22,262 nt of DNA, taken from assembly GCA_002348385.1 (NCBI GenBank), contig DEBD01000029.1, positions 1 to 22,262 of the forward strand, given 5' to 3'. Below are positions 7,559 to 15,065 of the stretch, in pieces; position 1 is the stretch's first letter, and the number at the start of each line of letters is the position of its first letter. A program made the position numbers and the translations under genes. The DNA comes from Gammaproteobacteria bacterium UBA2965 (lineage in GTDB: Bacteria; Pseudomonadota; Gammaproteobacteria; Pseudomonadales; Azotimanducaceae). A model generated the notes under the pieces. The model did no database searches, was not told the origin of the DNA, and saw nothing but the letters and a program-made list of their open reading frames with translations.

Positions 7559-8323
7559 ATGGCCGAAGGGGAAACACGGGCATCGACGCAATCGACTAAC
7601 TTGCGGTGGTCAAAGGCCATCCTGCTGTTGGCGTTGATTGCTGCGGCTTTGTTACCGCTGGGGCCCCTAGGCGCCAAAGCCGGCATCTGGGGCTTTCAGG
7701 TTGGTCTGTTGTCGTTGGTGCTGGCCATGGGCCTGGCCGCGCTGGGTGTGATCATCGGCGTGGTGGCGCTATTGGTTGCACGCAAGCGCCACGTGCCAGC
7801 CTCGCGCCGGCCGATCTATCTGGCCATGGTGGTGAACGTGGTGGTGCTGATCGTCATGGGCAGTCAGTTCATCGGTGGTGGGCGAGCGCCGCCGATTCAC
7901 AACATCTCCACGGACGTGACCGATCCCCCTAGGTTCGACAAGGTGGTCGCCCTGCGCGGCACTCAGAGCAACCCGCTGGAGATCGACGCTGAGACCATCG
8001 AGATGCAGGCCGAAAGCTATCCGTGGCTCCAGCCATTGGCCGTTCCGGCCAGCGTGGCGGACACTTTTGCCGTTGCGGTTCTTGCGCTGGAAGACATGGG
8101 GCTGGAATTGGTAAACGCCGATCCCGACAAGCGCCTGGTGGAGGCTACGGCCACTACCTTCTGGTTTGGCTTCAAGGACGATGTGGCGATTCGGATCAGC
8201 CCCACGAACGATGGCTCCCTGGTGGACGTGCGCAGCGTGTCGCGCGTGGGCTTGGGGGATCTGGGCACGAATGCGGAGCGGATCAGCGAAATTCTGGAAC
8301 GAATCGAGGCCGGTGCCGGTTAA
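7559..8323 (+). CDS. DUF1499 membrane protein
   Basis: The protein has 254 residues from ATG 7559; a TTG at 7547 would add four. The N-terminal third carries three hydrophobic segments: AILLLALIAAALLPLGPLG (about 20-38), GLLSLVLAMGLAALGVIIGV (about 49-68, continuing) and IYLAMVVNVVVLIVMG (about 85-100). After a linker with YPWLQPL, the C-terminal half is a DUF1499 domain: hydrophobic strand VADTFAVAVLALEDMG, then LVEATATTFWFGFKDDVAIRI and VDVRSVSRVGLGDLGTNAERI, ending in a helix. It is probably an inner-membrane protein with the soluble domain on one side. The family has no established function. It follows the DUF6316-like gene and converges on the phosphoesterase gene, with 31 bases between the two stop codons. 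Confidence 0.85.
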   Translation: MAEGETRASTQSTNLRWSKAILLLALIAAALLPLGPLGAKAGIWGFQVGLLSLVLAMGLAALGVIIGVVALLVARKRHVPASRRPIYLAMVVNVVVLIVMGSQFIGGGRAPPIHNISTDVTDPPRFDKVVALRGTQSNPLEIDAETIEMQAESYPWLQPLAVPASVADTFAVAVLALEDMGLELVNADPDKRLVEATATTFWFGFKDDVAIRISPTNDGSLVDVRSVSRVGLGDLGTNAERISEILERIEAGAG

Positions 8324-8354
8324 CCGTGAGCCGACTATCCGGCACGGTTTCCTG

Positions 8355-8840
8355 CTAAAAGCGCAGCAGCTCCGCGCTCAAGGTCGCTAGGTCTACGACG
8401 CCCACGGCGTTGTGCCCGCGCATGTGCCCGGCACATTCCCCGGGATTGAAGAACACCTGCCCAGCGCGAGATTCGTAACGGTGCAGGTGGGTGTGCCCGT
8501 GCAGGGCCAATTCGTGATGCGGCGCCAACGTGTCGTTCAGGTCCAATGGGTCGTGCACCAGAAGGATGCTGCGCGTGTACCAGGTCAGTTCGAAAGGTGG
8601 CTCCTGGAACAGGAAGCCATGGGCTTGCACGGCAGCTTCCAGGGACTCGCGCTCCTGGTCGTTGTTGCCGTAAACACCCCACATGGGCGCGTCGAGTTGG
8701 GCAAATACGTCCAGGGTTTTGGCCTGGGTGATGTCGCCGGTGTGGACCACTCGATCCACGCCGTATTCGTTGAACAGCTCAACGATTCGCCCCACATTGC
8801 GTAGGTTGTTGTGCGTGTCGCTTACGACCCCAATCTTCAT
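8355..8840 (-). CDS. YfcE/MJ0936-type metallophosphoesterase
   Basis: The protein has 161 residues. It belongs to the calcineurin-like phosphoesterases of the YfcE/MJ0936 branch, small metal-dependent phosphodiesterases of unclear physiological substrate. All metal-ligand motifs are present: SDTH (7-10), TGD (34-36), GNND (58-61), VHD (95-97, where the family usually has HG), GHTH (115-118) and NPGE (132-135, usually NPGS). The start is ATG 8840 because the family begins MKIGVVSDTH; an upstream GTG at 8861 would lie inside a terminator stem. There is no Shine-Dalgarno: the bases before ATG are the T-run of the terminator belonging to the thiolase gene. Expression may depend on readthrough or on a promoter inside the thiolase 3' end. 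Confidence 0.93.
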   Translation of the reverse strand: MKIGVVSDTHNNLRNVGRIVELFNEYGVDRVVHTGDITQAKTLDVFAQLDAPMWGVYGNNDQERESLEAAVQAHGFLFQEPPFELTWYTRSILLVHDPLDLNDTLAPHHELALHGHTHLHRYESRAGQVFFNPGECAGHMRGHNAVGVVDLATLSAELLRF

Positions 8841-8847
8841 GAGATAG

Positions 8848-8873
8848 AAAAAAGGCGCCACCTCGGTGGCGCC
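8848..8873 (-). terminator. Strong intrinsic terminator after the thiolase gene
   Basis: Read on the minus strand, GGCGCCAC and GTGGCGCC form a perfect eight-base stem with a CGAG tetraloop, followed at once by TTTTTT. It lies 24 bases after the thiolase stop codon and ends seven bases before the ATG of the phosphoesterase on the same strand. Confidence 0.9.
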
Positions 8874-8897
8874 TCCTGCTCTTGCCCCGGCTTTGCC

Positions 8898-10040
8898 TTA
8901 AGTCTTCTCAAGGATGTGTATGCCGCAGGCGCTACCCAAGCCGATGACGTGTGTGAGGCCGATGCGGGCGCCTTCCACCTGGCGTTCCCCTGCCTCCCCA
9001 CGCAGATGGGTGGTGACTTCGTAGATATTCGCGATGCCGGTGGCGCCCAGGGGATGCCCCTTGGACAGCAGCCCGCCCGATACGTTGACGGGAATGCGGC
9101 CGCCCAGAGCCACTTCGCCGTCGTCGATGAGACGGCCGGCTTCCCCGTCGCCGCACAGCCCCAGATTCTCATAGTGCAGAATCTCCGCCGTTGCGAAACA
9201 GTCGTGCAGCTCGATGAGGTCGATGTCGTCCGGCCCCAAGCCAGCCATCTCGTACGCAGCGGCAGCCGCTTTGCGGGTGCAGGAGTTTACGTCTGGCATG
9301 ACCAGGTCGCGCTCCTGCCAGGGATCGGAAGTGAGTACCGATGCCCGGACTTTCACTGCCCGGCTCATCAGTCCCAGTTCTTTGGCCTTTGACTCGGAGC
9401 AGATCACGGCGGCGGCCGAGCCGTCCACGTTTACCGAGCACATGAGTTTGGTGTTCGGATAGGAGATCATCTCCGCGTTCATCACCGTCTCCAAAGGCGT
9501 CTCGATCTGATACATGGCCTTTGGGTTCATGGTGGAGTGGTGATGGTTCTTCACCGACACCTTGGCGAACTGCTCAAAGGTAGTGCCGTACTTGTTGGTG
9601 TGCTCCATGCCGGCTTCCGCAAAGACGGCGGGCATGGTGCCGGAGCCCAGCAGACCTTCCTTGGGGATCCCGGTGGCTGCACCGGCGCCCCCCAGCAAAC
9701 CCTTACCCATCTGCTCCACGCCCACAGCCAGCACGCAGTCGTACAGGCCGGCTTTCACTGAAGCCCAGGCTTCGCGAAACGCCGTGGCACCGGTGGCACA
9801 CGCGTTCGACACGTTGACCACGGGAATGCCCGTCTGGCCAATCTGCTGCAGCATGCGCTGTCCTACCATCCCGCTGGCCTGACCCAGGTTGCCGCAGTAG
9901 AGGGCTTCCATGTCTTGAATCGTCAGCCCGCAGTCGTCCAGAGCCATCAGCGCAGACTCGGCGCCGATCTGCGGGACGGTTTTTTCGGGAAAACGCCCGA
10001 ACTTGATCATGTCGACGCCGACTATGTATGCATCACTCAT
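8898..10040 (-). CDS. Thiolase-family (SCPx-like) acyl-CoA acetyltransferase
   Basis: The protein has 380 residues, the usual length for SCPx-like thiolases. The nucleophile is Cys81 in NVSNACATGATAF. The other active-site motifs are ELHDCFATAE (about 277-286, replacing the NEAF of classical thiolases), GHPLGATG (His at about 329) and GLGSACGIHI (Cys at about 372). This subclass makes or cleaves 3-ketoacyl-CoA bonds. It usually partners with a small DUF35 protein that holds the CoA arm, and such a gene lies directly upstream (52-base gap). The start ATG 10040 has AGGAGA at proper spacing. A strong terminator follows, so the two genes form a complete unit. There are no hydratase, dehydrogenase or acyl-CoA ligase neighbours, so the pathway (steroid or branched lipid degradation, or another acyl transfer) cannot be told. 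Confidence 0.92.
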   Translation of the reverse strand: MSDAYIVGVDMIKFGRFPEKTVPQIGAESALMALDDCGLTIQDMEALYCGNLGQASGMVGQRMLQQIGQTGIPVVNVSNACATGATAFREAWASVKAGLYDCVLAVGVEQMGKGLLGGAGAATGIPKEGLLGSGTMPAVFAEAGMEHTNKYGTTFEQFAKVSVKNHHHSTMNPKAMYQIETPLETVMNAEMISYPNTKLMCSVNVDGSAAAVICSESKAKELGLMSRAVKVRASVLTSDPWQERDLVMPDVNSCTRKAAAAAYEMAGLGPDDIDLIELHDCFATAEILHYENLGLCGDGEAGRLIDDGEVALGGRIPVNVSGGLLSKGHPLGATGIANIYEVTTHLRGEAGERQVEGARIGLTHVIGLGSACGIHILEKT

Positions 10041-10092
10041 CGCTGTCTCCTAGCGCTTGGCTGCTATGTGTTGGCTTGTGGCCGATCTGGTC

Positions 10093-10512
10093 TCAGCCGT
10101 TTGCTGGTTGAAAAAAATAGGAAAGATACGAATTACCTTCTTTGTCCTTGCGGCCCAGGGCGTCGTCGAACACGACGTCCACGGCCATGCCGAATTCAAT
10201 CTGCTCGGGATCCGGTTCGATGTTGATCAGATTGCCCTTGATGGCGGTGCCATCGTCCAGGTCTACGATGGCGCTGATATAAGGCACGTCGATTCCGGGA
10301 AACGACCGGTGCACGATGCAGTACGAGTAGAGCTTGCCGGAATTGGGTAGTGTCACGGTGCTCATCTGGTCACGGGCTCCGCACTTCGAGCACACCGAGC
10401 GCTCTCCCAAGAAGGTGGCGCCACAGGCGTCACATTTGTAGCCCTCGAGATAAGGGTCTCCGTTTTCTGGAACCTTCAGGTATTCCACAACGGGCAGTGG
10501 TTGCTCGCTCAA
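10093..10512 (-). CDS. DUF35 zinc-ribbon/OB-fold acyl-CoA-binding protein
   Basis: The protein has 139 residues. The N-terminal rubredoxin-like zinc ribbon has Cys27, Cys30, Cys41 and Cys44 (YKCDACGATF and SVCSKCGA). The rest is an OB-fold with SGKLYSYCIVHRSFPG and PYISAIVDLDDGT, the standard DUF35 layout. In characterised acyltransferase systems these proteins bridge or shuttle acyl-CoA for a thiolase partner, and here the thiolase gene follows at once on the same strand. The start is TTG 10512, with a GGGGG run eight bases upstream acting as Shine-Dalgarno; no ATG is available. The 128-base gap to gatB upstream (10513-10640) holds no visible gene. It probably carries the promoter, but no convincing -35/-10 pair was found. 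Confidence 0.9.
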   Translation of the reverse strand: MSEQPLPVVEYLKVPENGDPYLEGYKCDACGATFLGERSVCSKCGARDQMSTVTLPNSGKLYSYCIVHRSFPGIDVPYISAIVDLDDGTAIKGNLINIEPDPEQIEFGMAVDVVFDDALGRKDKEGNSYLSYFFQPANG

Positions 10513-10640
10513 GGTCTTTGCCCCCGCTTTTTTTTCTGATTATCTGCCGCCAAGCATACTATTTGTGTTTGGGCAAAGCACCTTGGCCTGGCGCCTGACT
10601 ATGGGGCGCAGAGCCTTCCCGGGTGGCGCGAACCGAGGCC

Positions 10641-12080
10641 TTATTTCAGGCGTTCGCGCAGGAGTGTGTTTACCTGCTGTGGGTTGGCTTTGCCCTGGGT
10701 GGCTTTCATTACCTGGCCTACCAAGAAGCCCAGCACTTTGTTTTTGCCGGCGCGGAATTGCTCCACCTGATCGGGGTTGGCGGTCACCACCTCGTCCACA
10801 ATGGCAGTGAGTTCTCCAGTGTCGCTGAGTTGGCGCAGCCCACGCGCGTCGATGATCGCATCCACCGAACCTTCCTGCTGCCAAAGGGCCTCGAACACGG
10901 TCTTGGCGATCTTTGAGGAGATGGTGCCGTCCTGGATCCGGGCAATGAGGGTGCCCAGTTCCCCGGCGCTGATGGGGGCCGTGTCGATGGCGACATCCTC
11001 ACGGTTCAAAGCAGCGCTGAGCTCACCCATGATCCAGTTCGCGCTCAGCTTTGGGTCTCCGCACGCGCTGGTGGTGGCTTCGAAGAAATCGGCCACGGCG
11101 GGATCCTCCGTAAGCCAGCCGGCGTCGTAGCTGCTCAGTGCGTACTCGTCCACGTAACGCTGCTGCCGCTGGGCTGGAAGTTCCGGCAGGCCGTCTCTGA
11201 TCTCGGCAATGACTGCCTCGGTGATGTGCACGGGCAGAAGGTCGGGATCCGGAAAGTAGCGGTAGTCTTCGGAATATTCCTTGCTGCGCATGGGACGGGT
11301 TTCGTCCTGGTCTGCGTCGTAGAGCAGGGTCTGCTGCTTAATCTCGCCTCCCGATTCGAGCACGCCAACCTGTCGTTCGATCTCGTAGTCAATGGCGCGC
11401 TCGACGAAGCGAAAGGAGTTCACGTTCTTGATTTCGGTACGCTGGCCGAGCTCGGTGGTTCCCACCGGCCGCACGGACACGTTGGCGTCGCAGCGCATGC
11501 TCCCTTCAGCCAGATTGCCGTCGCAGATCTTCAGATAGCGCACCAGGCTGTGCAGCTGACGGAAGTAGGTGCTGGCCTCGGCAGCGCTGGACAGGTCGGG
11601 CTCCGACACCACCTCCAAGAGCGGCGTGCCGGTGCGGTTCAGATCGATGGCCGTCAGGCCGGGGTAGGCATCGTGAACGGATTTTCCCGCGTCTTCTTCC
11701 AGATGCGCGCGGGTGATGCCGACGGTCTTGCGTTCGCCGTTCGGCAGTTGGATGGTCAGCGATCCGGGGCCGACGATGGGGTGGGCAAACTGGCTGATCT
11801 GATACCCCTTTGGAAGGTCGGGGTAGAAGTAGTTCTTGCGATCGAATATGGAGTACGGGTGGATCGTGGCGCCGATGGATAGACCGAAGGTGACCGCCAT
11901 GCGCACCGCCTGCTCGTTGAGTACGGGCAACACGCCGGGAAGCCCCAGATCGATCACGCAGGCTTGCTCGTTGGGGGCCGCACCGAATGCGCTAGGCGCG
12001 CCTGAGAAGATCTTGCTGCGCGTAGCCAGCTGCACGTGCACTTCCAGGCCTATTACGGCTTCCCATCCCGGCGGCGCCAT
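10641..12080 (-). CDS. gatB: Asp/Glu-tRNA amidotransferase subunit B
   Basis: The protein has 479 residues, full length for GatB. It activates the misacylated Glu-tRNA-Gln or Asp-tRNA-Asn by phosphorylation and accepts ammonia from GatA. The N-terminus carries EAVIGLEVHVQL, followed by HPYSIFDRKNYFYPDLPKGY, NRTGTPLLEVVSEPD and SMRCDANVSV of the catalytic cradle. The C-terminal helical YqeY-like tail recognises tRNA, and the protein ends in LLRERLK. The reading frame is open far upstream through gatA in another frame, but homology places the start at ATG 12080. That ATG overlaps the gatA stop by one base (TGATG), with GGAGG ten bases upstream inside gatA. It is the last gene of gatC-gatA-gatB, and no clear intrinsic terminator follows it. 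Confidence 0.97.
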   Translation of the reverse strand: MAPPGWEAVIGLEVHVQLATRSKIFSGAPSAFGAAPNEQACVIDLGLPGVLPVLNEQAVRMAVTFGLSIGATIHPYSIFDRKNYFYPDLPKGYQISQFAHPIVGPGSLTIQLPNGERKTVGITRAHLEEDAGKSVHDAYPGLTAIDLNRTGTPLLEVVSEPDLSSAAEASTYFRQLHSLVRYLKICDGNLAEGSMRCDANVSVRPVGTTELGQRTEIKNVNSFRFVERAIDYEIERQVGVLESGGEIKQQTLLYDADQDETRPMRSKEYSEDYRYFPDPDLLPVHITEAVIAEIRDGLPELPAQRQQRYVDEYALSSYDAGWLTEDPAVADFFEATTSACGDPKLSANWIMGELSAALNREDVAIDTAPISAGELGTLIARIQDGTISSKIAKTVFEALWQQEGSVDAIIDARGLRQLSDTGELTAIVDEVVTANPDQVEQFRAGKNKVLGFLVGQVMKATQGKANPQQVNTLLRERLK

Positions 12081-13561
12081 CAGGTCGCGGCCTCCGACAA
12101 AGTGGGGTGACGGGTGTGCCAATCGGTGGCCTGCTGAAAGCGGTGGCTCCACGCGAGCAGCGTGCGCTCGGCGAAATGCGGCGCGATGAGCTGCATGCCC
12201 AGCGGCAGGTTGTCCTGCACGCCGCATGGCACTGACATGGCCGGCAGCCCTGCCAGGCTTGCCGGAATGGTGAACAGATCCTGCTGGTACATGGCGACCG
12301 GATCGGCGGTCAGATCGTCTTTGGCGAAAGCCACTCCGGGTGCGGTGGGGGCCAGGATCATGTCCACGGATTCGAAAGCGGTCAGAAAGTCGTTCTGGAT
12401 CAGCCGTCGGATCTTCTGCGCTTGCAGATAGTAAGCGTCGAAATACCCCACCGACAGGGCGTACGTGCCGGTGAGGATGCGGCGCTTCACCTCTGCGCCA
12501 AAACCTTCCGTGCGCGAGCGCTGGTAGAGGTCTTCCAGCGATACCGGGTCGCTGCAGCGGTGCCCATAGCGCACGCCGTCGTAGCGTGACAGGTTGGTGG
12601 ACGCCTCCGCTCCGGCAATGACGTAGTACGCGGGAATGGCCGCGTCGGTATGCGGCAGCGAAACCTCCGTGAGGGTGCAGCCCCAGCTTTCGAACAGCTT
12701 GCTCGCTTCGTCCAGGTGCCCTGCCTCCGCCAGATGGGCGAAGTACTCTTTCGGCAGGCCAACGCGCAATCCATCCGAGGGTGTCAATGCCTGCTCGGGG
12801 TCGGGCATCTCGCGCAGCGCGTTGAGCCAGGGGTCCGACTCCGGGTGACTGGTGGCATCCTTCGGGTCGGGCCCGGCGAACTGGGCAAGGAGCATGGCGA
12901 TGTCGGCGGCGCTTCGGCCCAGCACACCCCCCTGGTCCAGGCTGGAGGCGAAGGCCACCATCCCGTATCGGGATACCCGGCCGTAGGTGGGCTTCAGGCC
13001 GCATACGCCACAGAACGCGGCCGGCTGTCGAATGGACCCGCCGGTGTCGGTGCCGGTGGCTATGGGCGCCATGCCGGCAGCCACTGTAGCCGCGGACCCT
13101 CCCGAGGAGCCGCCTGGTACCCGGCTGGTGTCCCACGGATTGCTCACCGCGCCGAAGTAGCTGTTCTCGTTAGATGAACCCATGGCGAACTCATCCAGGT
13201 TCGCCTTTCCCAGGGTGACGGCCCCTGCGCCTTCCAGCCGCTCAACCACGGTTGCGTCGTAGGGTGGCACGAAGGAAGCCAGCATGCGCGAAGCGCACGT
13301 GGTGGGGATGCCGCGTGTGCAGAAGATGTCTTTGTGAGCCAGCGGAATGCCGGTGACCGGGCCAGCTTCGCCTGCGGCTATGCGGGCGTCGGCGGCAGCC
13401 GCTTGAGCCAGCGCACGATCCTCGCTGAGGTTGATGTAGCCGTTGATTTGCGGGTTGAGTTGCCGTGAGCGCGACAGATAAAACTCGGCGAGTTCCCGGC
13501 TGGAGAACTCACCGTCGTCCAGGCCGCGGCGCAGGCGGGTAATTTCGGCAAATGGATCCAC
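12080..13561 (-). CDS. gatA: Asp/Glu-tRNA amidotransferase subunit A
   Basis: The protein has 493 residues and is the amidase subunit that frees ammonia from glutamine for GatB. The amidase-signature catalytic triad is complete: Lys77 in AHKDIFCTRG, cis-Ser152 in VPGGSSGGSAA and nucleophile Ser176 in TDTGGSIRQP, each two positions lower than in the Staphylococcus enzyme. The start is GTG 13561 (MDPFAEITRLRRG), one base after the gatC stop codon; the stop overlaps gatB. The arrangement implies one cotranscribed, translationally coupled gatCAB unit. The host therefore makes Gln-tRNA-Gln and/or Asn-tRNA-Asn by transamidation; which one depends on aminoacyl-tRNA synthetases outside the window. 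Confidence 0.97.
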   Translation of the reverse strand: MDPFAEITRLRRGLDDGEFSSRELAEFYLSRSRQLNPQINGYINLSEDRALAQAAAADARIAAGEAGPVTGIPLAHKDIFCTRGIPTTCASRMLASFVPPYDATVVERLEGAGAVTLGKANLDEFAMGSSNENSYFGAVSNPWDTSRVPGGSSGGSAATVAAGMAPIATGTDTGGSIRQPAAFCGVCGLKPTYGRVSRYGMVAFASSLDQGGVLGRSAADIAMLLAQFAGPDPKDATSHPESDPWLNALREMPDPEQALTPSDGLRVGLPKEYFAHLAEAGHLDEASKLFESWGCTLTEVSLPHTDAAIPAYYVIAGAEASTNLSRYDGVRYGHRCSDPVSLEDLYQRSRTEGFGAEVKRRILTGTYALSVGYFDAYYLQAQKIRRLIQNDFLTAFESVDMILAPTAPGVAFAKDDLTADPVAMYQQDLFTIPASLAGLPAMSVPCGVQDNLPLGMQLIAPHFAERTLLAWSHRFQQATDWHTRHPTLSEAAT

Positions 13562-13562
13562 G

Positions 13563-13844
13563 TTAGTCTACGACTCGGGGAACCAGATAAAAGCCGCGCT
13601 CAGTGGCGGGTGCACCAGCTTGATACAGCTCGCGGTCGATTTCCTCGGTGACCTGATCGGGTCGGAGCGTCGCACCCGCGTCCAGCGGATGGGCCAGTGG
13701 GGCCACCCCGCCAGTGTCGATGCTCTGCATCTGATCCACCATGACGATGATGCGCTCCAGATCTTGCAGCACGCGGGCGCGTTCGCCGTCGTCCAGGGCC
13801 AGCTGCGCCAGGCGCGATAGGTGGGCTATGTCGATGTCCGCCAT
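13563..13844 (-). CDS. gatC: Asp/Glu-tRNA amidotransferase subunit C
   Basis: The protein has 93 residues, the usual GatC size. This small belt-like subunit wraps around GatA and stabilises the GatA-GatB complex. It begins MADIDIAHLSRLAQLALDD and continues with LQDLERIIVMVDQMQSIDT, then APLAHPLD and RPDQVTEE before the C-terminal GFYLVPRVVD, all typical of GatC. The frame stays open upstream to 13982, but the extra residues are low-complexity and absent from the family, so ATG 13844 is chosen. It is the first gene of gatCAB and is divergent from mreB. Confidence 0.95.
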   Translation of the reverse strand: MADIDIAHLSRLAQLALDDGERARVLQDLERIIVMVDQMQSIDTGGVAPLAHPLDAGATLRPDQVTEEIDRELYQAGAPATERGFYLVPRVVD

Positions 13845-14008
13845 GGGGCGAAGCCTAAAGCACCGCGCAGGCAATGAAAACGTTGGTCGGCAACGCGGTT
13901 CCAGATTGAGTGCGAACAGGCCCAGGGGCTCGGGCGCTGGTTCCAAGCGGAATCGCAACTTGATACAGTAGTGCGCGCTCACCTAAGACAATCGCCAGAG
14001 CCTTTCTG
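13845..14008. promoter_or_regulatory. Divergent gatC/mreB control region
   Basis: These 164 non-coding bases sit between the two divergent units and must hold both promoters. For mreB a weak pair can be drawn, TTCCAA then 17 bases then TACAGT, ending near 13969. For gatC no convincing hexamers were found. Neither start codon has a strong Shine-Dalgarno. Confidence 0.35.
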
Positions 14009-15049
14009 ATGTTCAAGAATATTCGCGGGTTGTTCTCCCGAGACCTCTCCATTGATCTGGGGACCGCGAACACACTGATTTACGTGCGGGATCACGGAAT
14101 CGCATTGAACGAGCCGTCTGTGGTGGCAATCCGCACCCAGGGCAACCAGAAGAGCGTGGCGGCGGTTGGGTTGGACGCCAAACGCATGCTGGGCCGCACG
14201 CCTGGGAATATCACTGCCATTCGGCCTTTGAAAGACGGCGTGATCGCTGATTTTCTGGTTACCGAGAAGATGCTCAAGTATTTCATCGGCAAGGTGCACG
14301 AGAACTCAGTCATCCGTCCCAGCCCGCGCGTGCTCGTATGCGTGCCATGCAAGTCCACGGAGGTGGAACGCCGTGCAATTCGCGAAAGCGCCCTGTCTGC
14401 GGGGGCTCGCGATGTGCGGCTGGTGGAAGAACCCATGGCTGCGGCCATTGGTGCCGGTTTGCCGGTCCAGGAAGCCGTGGGAACCATGGTGGTGGACATA
14501 GGCGGCGGCACCACTGAAATCGCCATCATCTCCCTCAACGGCGTGGTTTACTCCGACACGGTTCGAGTAGGTGGCGACCGTTTCGACGAAGCCATTGTGG
14601 CGTATGTGCGCCGCACCCAGGGCAGTCTCATTGGTGAGGCCACGGCCGAACGGATCAAACAGGAAATTGGCGCCGCCTACCCGCAGAAAGAGATTCGAGA
14701 GATTGACGTGCGCGGACGCAATCTGGCGGAAGGCGTGCCGCGCAGCTTCACATTGAACAGCAACGAGATCCTTGAGGCGTTGCAGGAACCTTTGTCCATG
14801 ATCGTGCAGGCGGTGAAGAGTGCGCTCGAGCAGTGTCCGCCGGAACTGGCGTCGGACATCGCGGAAACGGGCCTGGTGCTCACGGGCGGGGGAGCCCTGC
14901 TGCGAGACCTGGACGTGCTGCTTGCCGAAGAGACCGGCTTGCCGGTGATCATCGCCGAGGACCCATTGACTTGTGTCGCCCGAGGCGGCGGCAAGGCCCT
15001 CGAGCTGATGGACAAGGCAGGCAACGCAGACCTGCTATCGACCGAATAG
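14009..15049 (+). CDS. mreB: Rod-shape determining actin homologue MreB
   Basis: The protein has 346 residues, full length. It polymerises on the inner membrane face and guides the elongation machinery (MreC, MreD, RodZ, RodA, PBP2). The N-terminus MFKNIRGLFSRDLS is the amphipathic membrane-binding segment. Actin-fold nucleotide motifs follow: phosphate 1 SIDLGTANTLIY (about 14-25), phosphate 2 VVDIGGGTTEIAII and adenosine LVLTGGGALLRDLD. ATG 14009 is the standard start. mreC follows with a Shine-Dalgarno embedded at the mreB stop codon. Presence of the complete mre set implies a rod-shaped or elongating cell. Confidence 0.98.
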   Translation: MFKNIRGLFSRDLSIDLGTANTLIYVRDHGIALNEPSVVAIRTQGNQKSVAAVGLDAKRMLGRTPGNITAIRPLKDGVIADFLVTEKMLKYFIGKVHENSVIRPSPRVLVCVPCKSTEVERRAIRESALSAGARDVRLVEEPMAAAIGAGLPVQEAVGTMVVDIGGGTTEIAIISLNGVVYSDTVRVGGDRFDEAIVAYVRRTQGSLIGEATAERIKQEIGAAYPQKEIREIDVRGRNLAEGVPRSFTLNSNEILEALQEPLSMIVQAVKSALEQCPPELASDIAETGLVLTGGGALLRDLDVLLAEETGLPVIIAEDPLTCVARGGGKALELMDKAGNADLLSTE

Positions 15050-15058
15050 GAGGGAGGT
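15048..15058 (+). promoter_or_regulatory. Double Shine-Dalgarno that places the mreC start at AUC
   Basis: AGGAGG (15048-15053) overlaps GGAGGT (15053-15058). The second is seven bases before ATC 15066, ideal spacing, while the next standard start (TTG 15105) is 46 bases away and has no Shine-Dalgarno of its own. Confidence 0.7.
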
Positions 15059-15065
15059 CCGGAGA

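Noticed and set aside
8313..8345. Seven-base inverted repeat GTGCCGG/CCGGCAC around the DUF1499 stop codon, possible bidirectional terminator
   Set aside because: The loop is about 19 bases and there is no T-run on either strand, so it is not convincing as a terminator.
8841..8861. Upstream GTG start for the phosphoesterase at 8861
   Set aside because: It lies in the terminator stem and adds MAPFFYL before the conserved MKIGVVSDTH start; these residues come from the T-run.
12081..13136. Upstream extension of the gatB frame, giving an 831-residue ORF
   Set aside because: The extra residues are arginine-rich out-of-frame translation of gatA; GatB homology begins at ATG 12080 in a TGATG overlap.
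13845..13982. N-terminal extension of gatC to 13982
   Set aside because: The added 46 residues are unlike any GatC N-terminus, and ATG 13844 gives the family's normal length.
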